A stretch of 64,000 bases of DNA, taken from Maniola hyperantus. Lineage: Eukaryota; Arthropoda; Insecta; Lepidoptera; Nymphalidae. The notes below the pieces were generated by a model. The model had not been told where the DNA came from. It worked only from the letters and a program-made list of their open reading frames with translations, and ran no database searches. The stretch spans positions 11,036,001 to 11,100,000 of the forward strand of contig NC_048554.1 of the NCBI RefSeq assembly GCF_902806685.2, given 5' to 3'. The stretch's first letter is position 1. Every line of letters begins with the position of its first letter. Shown here piece by piece: positions 33,545 to 44,881 of this stretch. Made by a program: the position numbers and the translations under genes.

Positions 33545-33835
33545 ATTATATTAGACTAGCTTAAGCTCGTGACTTCGTCCGCGTGGATTACCAAATTTCA
33601 AAACCCTATTTCACCCCATTAGAGGTTGAATTTTCGAAAATCCTTTCTTAGCGGATGCATACGTCATAATAGCTATCTGTATGCCAAATTTCATCCCGAT
33701 CCGTCCAGTAGTTTGAGCTGTGCTTTAATAGATCAGTCAGTCAGTCAGTCACCTTTTCCTTTTGTAAACTCTGAGGCATGCAGGTTTTCTCACCTCCAAT
33801 TAGAAGGCGGACCTCCTAGCCACTAGGCTATCAGT
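33545..33835 (-). repeat. GACTGACTGACTGATC-family repeat (minus) followed by SINE remnant
   Basis: Starts AGACTAGCTTAAGCTCGTGA, then AGCTATCTGTATGCCAAATT, GATCAGTCAGTCAGTCAGTC and ACCTTTTCCTTTTGTA. From 33765 a deleted minus SINE (AGGCATGCAGGTTTTCTCAC, AGAAGGCGGACCTCCTAGCC) abuts it. Confidence 0.7.
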
Positions 33836-34449
33836 TCCTCACAATGCCTCAAATAGTAGTGAAATAAAATAAGAACGTGTACCTACGCCACCTGATACGT
33901 TTTAACTTTTTAGCTACAGGTGGGCTAGGGGTCGCAAAATGCCGAACTGCTATGTTCCACTCTGATCTAATACATACAAAAAACTTAAAAGATATGATGT
34001 CGATTCTGATTCTATAAAATTTAATTTGGAGTAAGTATCTGCATCATTTTCTTTTTAATATTCAAGTTCGGCGAGTCCCGCATACCCTCCCAGTTTCCGG
34101 AAGGGATGTACCTACTTATAAAAGCATTTCAAAAAAGGGCTCTCTCTGTTACGTAATCCCATACAAATCACAAAGACACAAAGCTAACCATTCTGAGTCA
34201 GCAACCAATCACAAAGATTGACTTAAGAATGTTTTTTGAAAAAAATAATGTACCTAATTGAATTTCGAATGATTTTGAAAACATGTTTATTGTTTGTGAT
34301 AGGTTGGTGCCACAAAATAGTTAACGCCCACTGAGATTTTTTAGCCATATCGTTTAACGGTATGGGATTTCGTTATAGAGAGAGCCCTATACTAACCTAA
34401 TTCCGCAGATAGTTCATAAGAAATGTTATATTATAGTTTACAATACAAC

Positions 34450-34600
34450 ATGGCGTTATTCAAGGGGCGGACCAACACATTCCTGAAAGGTCGGCAACGC
34501 ATTGGCGGTTCCTCTGGTGCTGCAAATGTTTATGGGCGGCGGTAATCACTTAACATGAAGTGACCCACCTCACTTGCTCGTTTGCTCGCTATTTTTTTAA
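34450..34600 (+). repeat. Common lepidopteran LINE/SINE 3' tail
   Basis: GGCAACGCATTGGCGGTTCC, TCTGGTGCTGCAAATGTTTATG, GGGCGGCGGTAATCACTTAA and TGCTCGTTTGCTCGCTATTT form a tail I recognise as abundant in moth and butterfly genomes. The parent element is not identified here. Confidence 0.5.
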
Positions 34601-35775
34601 ATAACAACAGGTAGAGCGTAGTGGAAGGTATCGGGCGGTGGAGCGCGTGCGGAGCCACCTTGCTGTGACAGGTGAAGCGCGAGCGGGGGACGGAAATTCC
34701 TCATGTTGTGCCAATATTATACCTAATAGGTAATTATTTCATAATATAATATATCATAGAGGTACAACAAGGCTTTCCCACTCAAATGAATAAAATTGAA
34801 GTCTAACTTTTTTTTAATTATTTTACGGCCCTGGATATAGCCTTTTCCTCCTTTAAGGCCTTTCTAAAAAATACAAAATTGCTTAATCTATTATTCTAAA
34901 GTAATAGCTATTACATAATATTAAAGAATTATTAAAATAACATTTCCCCTCCTATGTTTTTTTCCGTAGGTAGGTATCTCTAGACAAAAAAGAAACCTCT
35001 ATCAAAGAATCACACTGTCTCATATCTGTTTGTCGAGAGGGTACTTCCCGTTGCCTAGTCTACATTCAGTTCAGTCTGCCTCATAGAGATAGGTCTGCCT
35101 AGTCTAGCATTGCCTGTGAGCATTGCAGAAGTCTGTCACGTTTTTGATAGCCAGTAAAAATTGGCTCGAAACGGATTAGTTAATTAATTATTAGTTCTGC
35201 CATCTAGTGGTAAGATTTGGTATTTGCTATATAATTGTTTTTCTACTCGGCAACAGATGGCGCGCAAGAATATTTTATTTGTTTACTCGGTTAAATTTTA
35301 AATCCGTGGTTAGGCTTTACTTATATAATAAGATAACTTCAAGTTTCAGATGTTTCACAAGCTATTTGTATACGTAGCTACCTACTGGCTACTAGTTTTA
35401 TATTTATTTGTTTTTAGGTTTGCCAGATAAAAAAAAATCCATTCCAAGTTCAAACACCATAAATGAAAATAAATGTTCCGGCTGCGATAGTGGTTGTTAA
35501 ATATAATAAATAGATAACGTATTCTTCGACTATGTAATGCGGCTACATTATTCGTAATCATCCCATCGATGTTCATCTTCATACTTTAGCTAGTCTGCCG
35601 TCAGCACTCAGCGATAAAATATTATATAGCTGTGACGTCGTCGTCGGTAAAAATAATTTATTATAACCTCCATGGCGTCCATGAGTAAATTAACTAATTA
35701 TTGAGTGTATTCGAGCTTCGAGCAGTCCGTAACAGTACAACGCTTTCCTACATAGTTTAATAAATTGAAATAATC
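34601..35775. other. Gene-free stretch leading to the first GRHPR gene
   Basis: No further gene or repeat recognised. The last 200 bp before 35776 must contain the promoter of the downstream gene; I see no clear TATA or initiator. Confidence 0.35.
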
Positions 35776-38700
35776 ATGTCTCTAAAACGTGTGCTGGTCG
35801 TAAATAAAACATTTCCTGACGCGGGATTGAAATTATTAAAAACAAAGTGAGTATTTACCTATCTAAATTTTAGGTAGGTTACCTACCTATGTTTGTAATT
35901 TGTATTTTGTTCATTAAAAAAGATATTATAGTACCTACCTAATAGGTATTAGGGAACTCATATTCGTATTTCGTATGTTGAGCATATTATGGTCACACGA
36001 GTATGGTTGCGCCATTTATCTACTCGTGTGGTTACTGGTTGCGCGATTGTTAAGTACGTAAGGTTTGGTACACACTGGAGATTTTAATTGCGTTTTTACC
36101 AAACTATTACATTTTTTAATTCGCCTTTTTAATGGCCAGTGAGTCGATTAAAGAGTGCGCATAACTAAAAATAATACGGATAACTACTAATAACTTTTTT
36201 TTCTAAAAAAATATTGTCACAGATGAATCAGGAATTTCATTTGAGACTAAGAACACTAAAAAAGATTTTAAAAGATGCAAAATTTAATTATAACATTTTA
36301 GATTTGAACCTACCGTAATCCCGCACATAGACAATGATCCTGAAAGTTTGCCTGAAATAAAAAAGGAAATTGTTAAGGGCTTTGACGCCCTTGTATGGAA
36401 TACGAAACATCGGCTTACGGGAGAAATAATGGACTTAGCTGGTAAGTCAGTAATAATCAAACAAAATCCTTTTATTTAGATTGCAACAAAAATCAGCAAT
36501 TTTTTAAAACAATTTATTTAATAGGTTCAGAATAATATGGCTCAATTATCATAGATTTTCTCAAATCATAAGTACTAAAGAAATAAAGATGCTGTGAGAT
36601 GAGAGTAAGTTAATTATGCAACTAGGTATAATACGAAGTTCTAACAGAAAGAAACAACTAATATAAAGAGGTTGTGTAGAAATATAATGTCTTGAAAAAT
36701 AATACGTGTGTCTGCATTTTAATAGTTTTTGAACTCGTATTGCAGGTCCAAAGCTTAAAGTCATTTCAACCATGTCGTCTGGGTTAGACCAAATAGATAT
36801 AAATGAAGTGGTAAAACGTGGTCTGTCTCTGGGTAACACACTCAATGTACTGGATGACGCAGTCGCTGATATCGCTGTGGGACTCTTGATTAGCGCCGCT
36901 AGACGATTCAAAGAAGGCATTAGGGAATTGGAAAGGTGAGAGAATGGATCTAATTAAGAAACTCCTCCTTTTTGAAGTCGGTTAATAAAGGTAAAGGAGA
37001 TTTGCTCCAGCATCTCGATTATCTACGATAAAATGACAGCTACAGTGTGACGATCGTAATCCCCTCTGATTGGCCGACACTCGCTCACTATTGGCTACAA
37101 TATATTGTTGCAACAAGGACACCATAAATTCAGCCAATCACAATAATTGCGATTGTAATGCTGATTGATGCAGGTTTTACATGCAGTAATCGCTCTGAAA
37201 GTTGAAAGTGAGCGTGTTTTACGCACAAAAGATATTTTTCTGAAGAAGAAGAAAAGATTTATTTTGTAAAAAAAATACAAAAACATATTTTTTGCTCTTG
37301 TAACTAAATACACACATGACACGACATATTACACGATTGAAAGTGAATGAAGAAGTTCCCTGGTGTCGCCATGCTCGCCAATCATACCATCCACAGAACG
37401 CAGCAGCAGCAATGGTGCTGGCCACTGCTGTTGATGGCATTGCTGCTGCTTATTATATTGTGAGGTAACATCTTTGGTGAGGCTTCAAGCAATTAAAATA
37501 CCGACAAAGTTGAAACTGAGCAGCTAAGATGCTTTACTACTTCAAAATTAGGTAAAAATAGTGGACAGAATAATTTAATTAATGTTATTACAGTGGGGAA
37601 TGGAAGTTCGGCCTGCAATGGAGCCTGGGACAAGATATAGCTAGAAGTACAGTAGGAATTGTTGGTCTCGGGGGTATTGGCCAGACTATAGTCAGAAGAC
37701 TGAAGGGATTTGATGTTGCGAGGTTTATTTACAGTGGACGTTCTGATAAACCAGAAGGTAGATGATTTAAAGATACTCAATCATATTATAAATTATTTTT
37801 GTGAATGTAAAAAGTTACAAGTATATAAAAAAAAACCGGCCAAGTGCGAGTCAGGCTCGCGCGATGAGGTTTCCGTACTACGGTCGTATTTTTTCGACAT
37901 TTTGCAAGATAATTCAAAAACTATGATACATAAAAGTAAATACAAATCTGTTTTAGAATGCACAGGTGAAGACCTTTCATATGATACCCCACTTGATATA
38001 GTTATCTTAGAAAATTGAAAATACCTACTAATTATTAGTTCATGACCACAATTTAATTTTTTTTTGTGTAATGTAGCCACAAATTCACGGTTTTCAGATT
38101 TTTCCCCAAATGTCAGCTATAAGATCTACCTAACAGACCGTTTCTTGACAGACTGACAGACAGACATACAACAAAGTGATCCTATAAGGGTTCCGTTTTT
38201 CCTTTTGAGGTACGGAACCCTAACAAAGGCGTTCATTTTGAAGTACGATTTAATAAAAAAAATGCTATGTTAACGATTTAAATACCCAAATTTACCGGGC
38301 CAATTTTGTATAAAATCCATCCACTTTTTCAAATTTTGTGACGGGTGTATAGTTTATATATAACGATATTTAACTTTCACAGCAAAATCTTTGGGAGCAG
38401 AACGTGTGCCTTTAGAACAGTTATTGAAAGAAAGTGACTTTGTCATTCTGTGCTGTCCATTGTCAAATGAAACTAAGCATTTGATCAACGCTGAAAATTT
38501 GCGGATTATGAAAAACACCGCTGTGCTGGTGAACATTGGAAGAGGAGGTTTGTAATTTATACTAAATATTTACACGTGGTTCAATGACTATTAAAATATA
38601 ATTTTCAAATGTAACATTTTCATCTGTTGTCTGGTTATTTTTGTACATGGATTTTAATTATTTGCTGTATTAGCTTTATTAGCTGAATGTGATATAATTC

Positions 38701-39265
38701 TCAATTTTTACATAATAAATTAATATTTCCACTTTCTATGTACCATTAAAGTCAAAACCAAAAACGAGCACAGATAATCGAGAGTTAAAGTTAGATAAAG
38801 AGTTTTTAGTTAAATAATAATAAGTGGAATTTATCTTTGCCAGGGTTAATCGATCAAAAGGCACTTTACGACGCATTGAAAGATGGGCAGATTTTTGCCG
38901 CCGGTCTTGATGTCACCACTCCGGAACCAATACCTAAAGATGATCCACTCGTATCTCTGCCAAATTGTTGTAAGTTGATCTGTAATATTACTTATTTATA
39001 CTTTTTAAATCATATAGTGTCATGATATCAATTCTTTGTGTCATGATACCAATAATTAATTATAAATAGAACATTACTTTGCCACACCCTACCCTAAGGT
39101 TGCCTGGAAGATTAATTTTTCCTTTATATTCTTTATTTTGTTTCAGTTATAGTTCCCCACTTGGGCAGTGCCACTGTGGAAACTAGAAATGCGATGGCAT
39201 GTATAGCTGCCAACAATGTACTTTTATCAATTGAAGGAAAACCAATGTTAAATCCTGTTGTATGA
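35776..39265 (+). CDS. GRHPR: Glyoxylate/hydroxypyruvate reductase, copy 1
   Basis: Predicted 324-residue D-2-hydroxyacid dehydrogenase that reduces glyoxylate to glycolate and hydroxypyruvate to D-glycerate with NAD(P)H. Seven exons: 35776-35846, 36302-36441, 36746-36935, 37594-37757, 38383-38547, 38844-38969, 39147-39265. All introns are GT...AG and phases agree. The Rossmann nucleotide loop VGLGGIGQ (GxGxxG at residues 158-163) lies in exon 4. The catalytic arginine is in NIGRGGLID (R242), the glutamate in LDVTTPEP (E271) and the histidine in VPHLGSAT (H290), at the spacing normal for the family. Length matches animal GRHPR (about 325). The start, MSLKRVLVVN, begins directly at the first beta strand, so cytosolic. 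Introns 3 and 4 carry repeats. AATAAA at about 39334 is a likely poly(A) signal. Tandem paralogue at 44882-50335. Confidence 0.9.
37010..37190. repeat. Interspersed repeat in GRHPR copy 1 intron 3
   Basis: AAAATGACAGCTACAGTGTG, GATTGGCCGACACTCGCTCA and GTTGCAACAAGGACACC match 2140-2345 and the inverse of 58040-58300. Confidence 0.6.
37827..38222 (-). repeat. GGGTTCCGTACC-family repeat, full length, in GRHPR copy 1 intron 4
   Basis: Runs from AACCGGCCAAGTGCGAGTCA to CCTTTTGAGGTACGGAACCC, about 395 bp, a well-preserved minus copy. The open frames here on both strands come from the repeat. Confidence 0.85.
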
Positions 39266-40845
39266 ATATTTGTTGAAAGCATATTGAATTACCTACAATA
39301 GCTTCTGTAATTTATATAAATGAAAATCAATTAAATAAACATAATATTATAATATGTAGATACCTAATAAAAACTTGTCGAATGTCTTTTGTTTTTACTT
39401 GTACATGGGTCCATTCGGTAATAACCAATTCAGTGTAATTTATTACCTATTTTGAATAAACCATTTGACTTTGACTTTGAGCATGCTTTGAGTATTTAGC
39501 TAAGGCACAAAAATAAACTATTAAAAAAACAGGATAAAAAGTATCCAGTGTGCACTACACTTTATATACAGCGGCGTGACATCCAGTTCCAGCTATGTGA
39601 TTCTCTAAAGAACGGTTCAACGTTGCCAACATCGATGTGGTCTGCGAGGTAACATCGTACAGATCGACCAGGCCAGCAACGGTTGTAAATTTGTGATTCT
39701 GTAGTGGCTTTAAGCTCGTCGGCGATCTTATGGTTGAGACGGGCTCTACGATGTTATCTCGGATGAGCCAGTGATGTCATCCTATTTTTATTTTCATACC
39801 GATAAAAAGTTACGATTACGAAATATGGCATTTATAGTGGGTTTAAAATTCATTTATGATTACATTTGCTATTTTTATACAAAGTTAAAGCAATAAATGC
39901 AAAATACTATGAGAAATTATCATTATATAAAAAAATCTTGGACATAGGCAAGGAGACCTTTGCCTTTGTTTTGCATCATTAAAAAAAAAGTTGCTTCCCG
40001 CCGTGCAAGATGTCAGTCAGCACAAAATTAAAAATGGTATTGGTAAATTACTGATCACCTACACCCTTGAAAAACGATTACTCGACAAAAAACTCTAGTC
40101 TTAAAACAAACTGCACGTAATTAAATCAAGTGGTTAGTGGAGCACTTATAATTCCTTTACTGCCATGGTGACTTCATAGGTCGTCACAACAACTCAACAA
40201 ATAGTGCGTGAACTTCGTCTTTGTACGTCGTTTTATAGTGTTTTGTTTTAAAATGCAAGTGAGTATTTAATTAAACTTAATTTACTCCGATATCAGTGGT
40301 TTTAAACTTGTGTCAGACTTCCTATCAAACTGTTCTTTCGGTGCTGACCAACGATTTAATTATAAATTTCAGTGCCTCGCAATATTGCCCCATCCACTGC
40401 TCAACTTGAAAAATTGTTCAAATTTATGGAGTAAAAACCATGGTTAGCAACTGGGCACGCTCGCACTGCCCTTGCTAGAGACCGTAGTCACCAAGCATCA
40501 CCAAGAAGTTGGACAATATTGGATGAATACAAATGGCTGCATCAAAACTTGGCAACAATAGCAAAAGGTATGTAAATATTATTTTCAAAGACACAATCTA
40601 CTTTCTAAGCAGAGTATAAATGTTAGTATCTACCTAGTGTTAAATGTTGTCATACAATACAGTATTGGAAAGATAAAAAAGATGATGCAAAGAGAAAATG
40701 CAGTAGCATGGTTATTGCTAGAAGAAAGAACAGGCAGTGGTATGGATGAAAATATAGCAGTAGCAGATCTAAATAACCTAATAATTGTTTCTCTTATGGG
40801 TGGAGAAAGTTTTGCAAAAGGATAGGAAGATTTTGAATTGTCTGT
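39266..40845. other. Interval after GRHPR copy 1; possible unassigned short transcript
   Basis: 39580-39780 contains partly inverse phrases CGAGGTAACATCGTACA and CTACGATGTTATCTCGG. A possible two-exon unit starts ATGCAA|GTGAGT near 40252, with an acceptor ending TTTCAG near 40373 and a donor AAAAG|GTATG near 40566, but its frame closes after about 26 codons. The frame 40637-40825 is 62 codons with no domain. I do not call a gene. Confidence 0.25.
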
Positions 40846-41155
40846 TATCTATGTTATCTCTATAAATGAATATTTAAATCCTGTTGGAACTCTGCTTTTC
40901 TGAGATAAGAAGTTGTCTATGTCAATTTCCGGGATGCAAGCTACCTCTGTACCAAATTACAAATAAATGCATAAATGGGTTAAATAGATGGCCCTTTAAG
41001 AATCCTGTGGGAACTCTTTGATTTTCTGGGATAAAAAGTATCTAGCTTATGTCCGTCCTTGGGATGTAAGCTAATTCTGCACCAAATTTCATCGAAATTG
41101 GTTTAATTTTTGAACCGTGAAAAGCTAGCAGACTCACTTTCGCATTTAAAGTTTA
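40845..41155 (-). repeat. GCGGGCATCAGCTAGT-family relative (minus), degraded
   Basis: CCTGTGGGAACTCTTTGATT, GGGATAAAAAGTATCTAGC, TGTAAGCTAATTCTGCACCA, AATTTCATCGAAATTGG and TCACTTTCGCATTTAAAG run inversely to the 18820 subfamily. Confidence 0.6.
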
Positions 41156-41329
41156 AGTAGGTATTAGGTATGGCTAGTATGGGTACGTAATTAATATGAA
41201 AAATTATTTAAAATAATAATATAAAGTACTATTTTTTTTCTTATTTCAGAATGATATATAAATGATGAAAGTTTACCACACTTGGAGAGTTATTTCGAGC
41301 CTGCGGTGTGTATAATATTATTATATATT

Positions 41330-41790
41330 ATATCCGTACCATTATATAAATGCGAAAGTGTGTTTGTTTATTGGTTTGTTAGTTTGTTGGTTTGTCCTTC
41401 AATCACGTCGCAACGGTGCAACGGATTGACGTGATTTTTTGCATGGGTATAGATAAAGACTTGGAGAGTGACATAGGCTTTTTATCCCGGAAAATCAAAA
41501 AGTTCCCGTGGGATTTTGAAAAACGTAAATCCACGCGGACGAAGTCGCGGGCATCAGCTAGTCTATACTAGCTTTTATACCTATGTATAAAAGAAAAAGG
41601 TGACTGACTGATCTATCAAAGCATAGCTCAAACTACTGAACGGATCGGCCTGAAATTTGGCATGCAGATAGCTATTATGACGTAGACATCCACTAAGAAC
41701 GGATTTTTGAAAACTCAACCCCTAAGGGGGTGAAATATTGGTTTGAAATTTGTGTAGTCCACGCAGCCGAAGTCGCAAGCATAAGCTAGT
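41330..41790 (+). repeat. Two adjacent CAGCTAGT-ending repeats (two subfamilies)
   Basis: 41330-41565: AAATGCGAAAG subfamily, full length, ending CGGGCATCAGCTAGT. 41566-41790: GACTGACTGATCTATC subfamily, starting TATACTAGCTTTTATACCT and ending GCAAGCATAAGCTAGT. Both share the TAGTCCACGCGGACGAAGTCGC-type 3' end, so they are relatives inserted end to end. Confidence 0.75.
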
Positions 41791-41890
41791 ATAAAATATA
41801 CCTACGGATTTTTTTTGACTAGTTAATTATTTCAACTTTTTCATAATATGTCAACTGTGGCTGTTGCAGGCGAAGAACTCACAAGGGAGA

Positions 41891-42212
41891 TTCATCATCA
41901 TCATCATCATCATGATCAACCCATCGCCGGCTCACCACAGAGTACGTACGGGTCTCCTCTCAGAGTGAGAAGGGTTTTGGCCATAGTCTACCACGCTGAC
42001 CATGTGCGGATTGGTACACTTCACACACCTTTGACAATATTATGGGGAACTCTCAGGCATGCAGGTTTCATCACGATGTTTTCCTTCACCGTTAAAGCAA
42101 GTAATATTTTATTACTTAAAAAGCACATAACTCCGAAAAGTTAGAGGTGCGTGCCCGGAATTGAACCCCCGACCTCCGATTAGAAGGTGGACGTCCTAAC
42201 CACTAGGCTATA
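41891..42212 (-). mobile_element. tRNA-derived SINE (minus), left half of head-to-head pair
   Basis: Reads from the (ATC)n tail at 41891 and AACCCATCGCCGGCTCACCA to the B box region TTGAACCCCCGACC and head ACCACTAGGCTATAG. It meets an oppositely oriented copy at 42212/42213. Confidence 0.85.
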
Positions 42213-42478
42213 GGTCGGGGATTCCATCCCGGGCACGCACTTCTAACTTTTCGGAGTTTTGTGCTTTTTATCCAATATCACTTGCTTTAACGATGAAGAA
42301 GAAGATCGTGAGAAAACCTGCATGCCTGAGAGTTCTCCATAATATTCTCAAAGGTGTGCGAGTCTACCAATTTGCACATAGCCAGCGTGGTAGATTATAG
42401 CCAAAACCCTTATCACTCCGAGAGGAGACCCGTGCTCTGCAGTGAGCCGGCTATGGGTTGATCACGATGATCATGAAT
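42213..42478 (+). mobile_element. tRNA-derived SINE, right half of head-to-head pair
   Basis: Starts AGGTCGGGGATTCCATCCCG within the head, then the standard body to GGGTTGATCACGATGATCATG. With the minus copy it makes an inverted repeat of about 260-bp arms. Confidence 0.85.
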
Positions 42479-42839
42479 TCTTCTCAAGCAGTGGAAGACA
42501 CTAAAATTCCTGAGCCTCTAGCAGTTGAGAAGCTTTTAAATCCTGTGGGAATTATTTCATTTTTTTCTACCAAAAGTCTATAACAAAACCCGTCTGTTTT
42601 TCTATGGTAAAAAAATGTAAACTAAGTTTATATTGCACTTTTATTATCTTTTCCACACAAATATTAAAAACAAATGAACGAGAAATGCAATAAAATATAT
42701 TATAATTAACTATTGAAAAACACTAACACACACACGGTATAATATATAAAATGTACATAACATTAAAATATATGTAAATAGTTAAGATTAAGATAAGGAA
42801 TAAATAAAGGCTTTGAAATTGAGAATTATCTTTTATTAA

Positions 42840-43360
42840 TTATTGCATCTGTCTTGCACGCCACGAGCGATTAGCAAGGAGTTCTCGGCACCTTTGTCCT
42901 TCTTCTAAGCCCTCTGCTCTGCTTTGACGAGGATTCCTTTGCAGCATGCTCATTATCCTATGTTCTTCTCGGATTATGTCATTTGAAAATGACAACGCTG
43001 GTAATGTTGTAGTATGTTGTGTAAAACGTGCATGCAACATGCTAAGTATAATGAATCTTCTGGCCACCATCCCTGGGTCATAATCGCTATGAACTAGAAG
43101 GCATCTAAATCTTCGTTTTAAACTCCAAATAATACATACACCACTGCACGACTAGCTCTTGATGTAGGGGAGCAAATCCCTTTCTAACATTGCCACAAGT
43201 TCCTCCGTGATACTAAATATTCTTACATAATGCGTCTGTCGAGAGCAGACGAAGACCACGTATTTGACAACCTTTTGCACGCCTTTTTATTTTGTATTCC
43301 TCTTGTTTAGCTTCTTCTAATAAGAAAAATGTACTTGAGCTAAGCGAGCAGCCATCTGAA
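42840..43360 (-). pseudogene. HARBI1-like (PIF/Harbinger) transposase remnant, internally deleted and frameshifted
   Basis: Minus-strand frames give, in order, an N-terminal piece (RRAKGCQIRGLRLLS, then ITEELVAMLERDLLPYI, as in the N-terminal helical region of HARBI1-type proteins) and a C-terminal piece (RAVVYVLFGV, KRRFRCLLVHSDYDPGMVAR, ILSMLHARF, EGLEEGQRCRELL). The second resembles the end of Harbinger transposases after the last catalytic residue (R..VER.FG..K.RF..L). The DDE catalytic core that should lie between is missing. A frame change occurs at the FGV/LKRRF junction and stops break the N-terminal part. No terminal repeats or 3-bp duplication found. Similarity judged by eye. Confidence 0.55.
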
Positions 43361-44225
43361 GTGAAAAACGATAAATAGTTAACTCAGATATTTTTTTATC
43401 ATTTAATTATACTTACTATAGAAAATAACAAAATAAAACTCACATTTTCACCTTTCTTTTAAAGTTTTTCTATGTTTACAACGAAATTTAACTCGTGCAT
43501 CGATGGTGCATCGTAGAGAAAAGCTACACCGGAGACGCTTTTCCGTTTGACACATAGAATCGAAGGCGAGGGCGTACGATGTAGTCGAAGGCGAGCAATT
43601 AGAATAGCAAATTCCATACATAAATGTCAAAAACCCGTTTCCTACATCGATCACACTCGCGGGTGAAGCGCTAGTGTCGCAAAGGTGAGTCGAACGCGAT
43701 TAATAGAATAACAAATGTGCTACATCTAAGGAAACATCCGATGTGCGACCGATGTAAATATTATTTTACCTTAGAGAATCACACTGCAGTGCTGCCAACT
43801 TGACGGGCAAGCTAAAAGCGGGCGGCAATTTCTAATAGAATTTCTCAATATTTCCTCCATTTTATTTCCTCCTATAATTAATTTTATTATTGCTTTCGAT
43901 TAAATTTATGTAGGTAATAGCAGAATGTCATTAATTCTCTCTCTGTGCTTCGTATTCCTCATTGCTGAGGGTCATGATTCGTGACGACCCCTCGCCATTA
44001 ATTAAATGACATAATGGTGAGAGTTTATAACATTGATTTATTAACTAATAATGCCGTGGATTCCTAGATCCTTCCGCATACAATTCAACTAAGAGCACGA
44101 GTCACACAGGAGATTGAAAGGCCAAATTCGGACCTCCAGAGTCGATCACCCATTCAGTTACCCACTTGGGTTAACGTTGCCGTATTGTTTTGATACAATT
44201 TGATATTTATCCTCGGTAAATATGT
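43361..44225. other. Gene-free stretch, probably transposon-derived in part
   Basis: 43490-43760 holds repeated CGAAGGCGAG and TACATCGAT-type phrases that may be the rest of the Harbinger element, not proven. 43960-44160 contains CGTGACGACCCC and GATCACCCATTCAGTTACCC, dispersed-repeat-like, unidentified. Confidence 0.35.
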
Positions 44226-44545
44226 CATCATAATAAACCTATCGCCGCCGCCGCGTACTGCGCACGTTTCCTATTAGAATGAGAAGGGTTACAGCCATAG
44301 TTCACCGCGCTGACCAAGTGCATATTATTGTCAAACTTTACACACCTTTGAGAACGATATGACAGAACTCCAGACATGCAGGTTTCCGCACGATGCAGAT
44401 GTTTTCCTTTACCGTCAAAGCAAGTAATAGGTATTTAATTGCTTAAACCGCAAATCATTCTGAAAAGTTAGAGGTGCGTGCCCGGGATCGAACCCCCGAC
44501 CTCCCGAATCTGAGACGGACATCTTAACCACTAGGATAACAAGGT
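44226..44545 (-). mobile_element. tRNA-derived SINE (minus), old copy
   Basis: GAATGAGAAGGGTTACAGCC, CTTTACACACCTTTGAGAAC, GAAAAGTTAGAGGTGCGTGC, CCCGGGATCGAACCC and TTAACCACTAGGATAACA cover the whole element with many substitutions. Confidence 0.8.
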
Positions 44546-44881
44546 TCTCGATTAACTTTCTAAATATTTACCTAATGGTGGCTATATTTACCTACTTGCG
44601 TTGCCTAATAAAAATAAAAGTATGTCTGCTATGTAAGTACATAATATACAGTATACACTGTACTAGTAGAATACGCGTTTACCTTCGCCTACGCATAGTA
44701 AAGTCTTTATTTAGAAACATTCTCCAGACAGCTATTTCATACCGAGCTACCGACTGACCACTTCTCAAGCGGCCTTGATATTGCAAGCACAGATTCACGT
44801 TTTTCGATAAAAAAAGAGCGATAAGTATTAAGTACTCATTTTAACTGATTCTTAAGTTGAAGTTGTAATAGATAACGAAGC

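Noticed and set aside
37710..38080. Open frames of about 100 codons on both strands in GRHPR intron 4
   Set aside because: They fall mostly in a full-length GGGTTCCGTACC-family repeat and overlap an exon end; no domain.
42840..43070. Functional 76-residue protein
   Set aside because: The frame is the C-terminal tail of a broken HARBI1-like transposase with a frame change just upstream.
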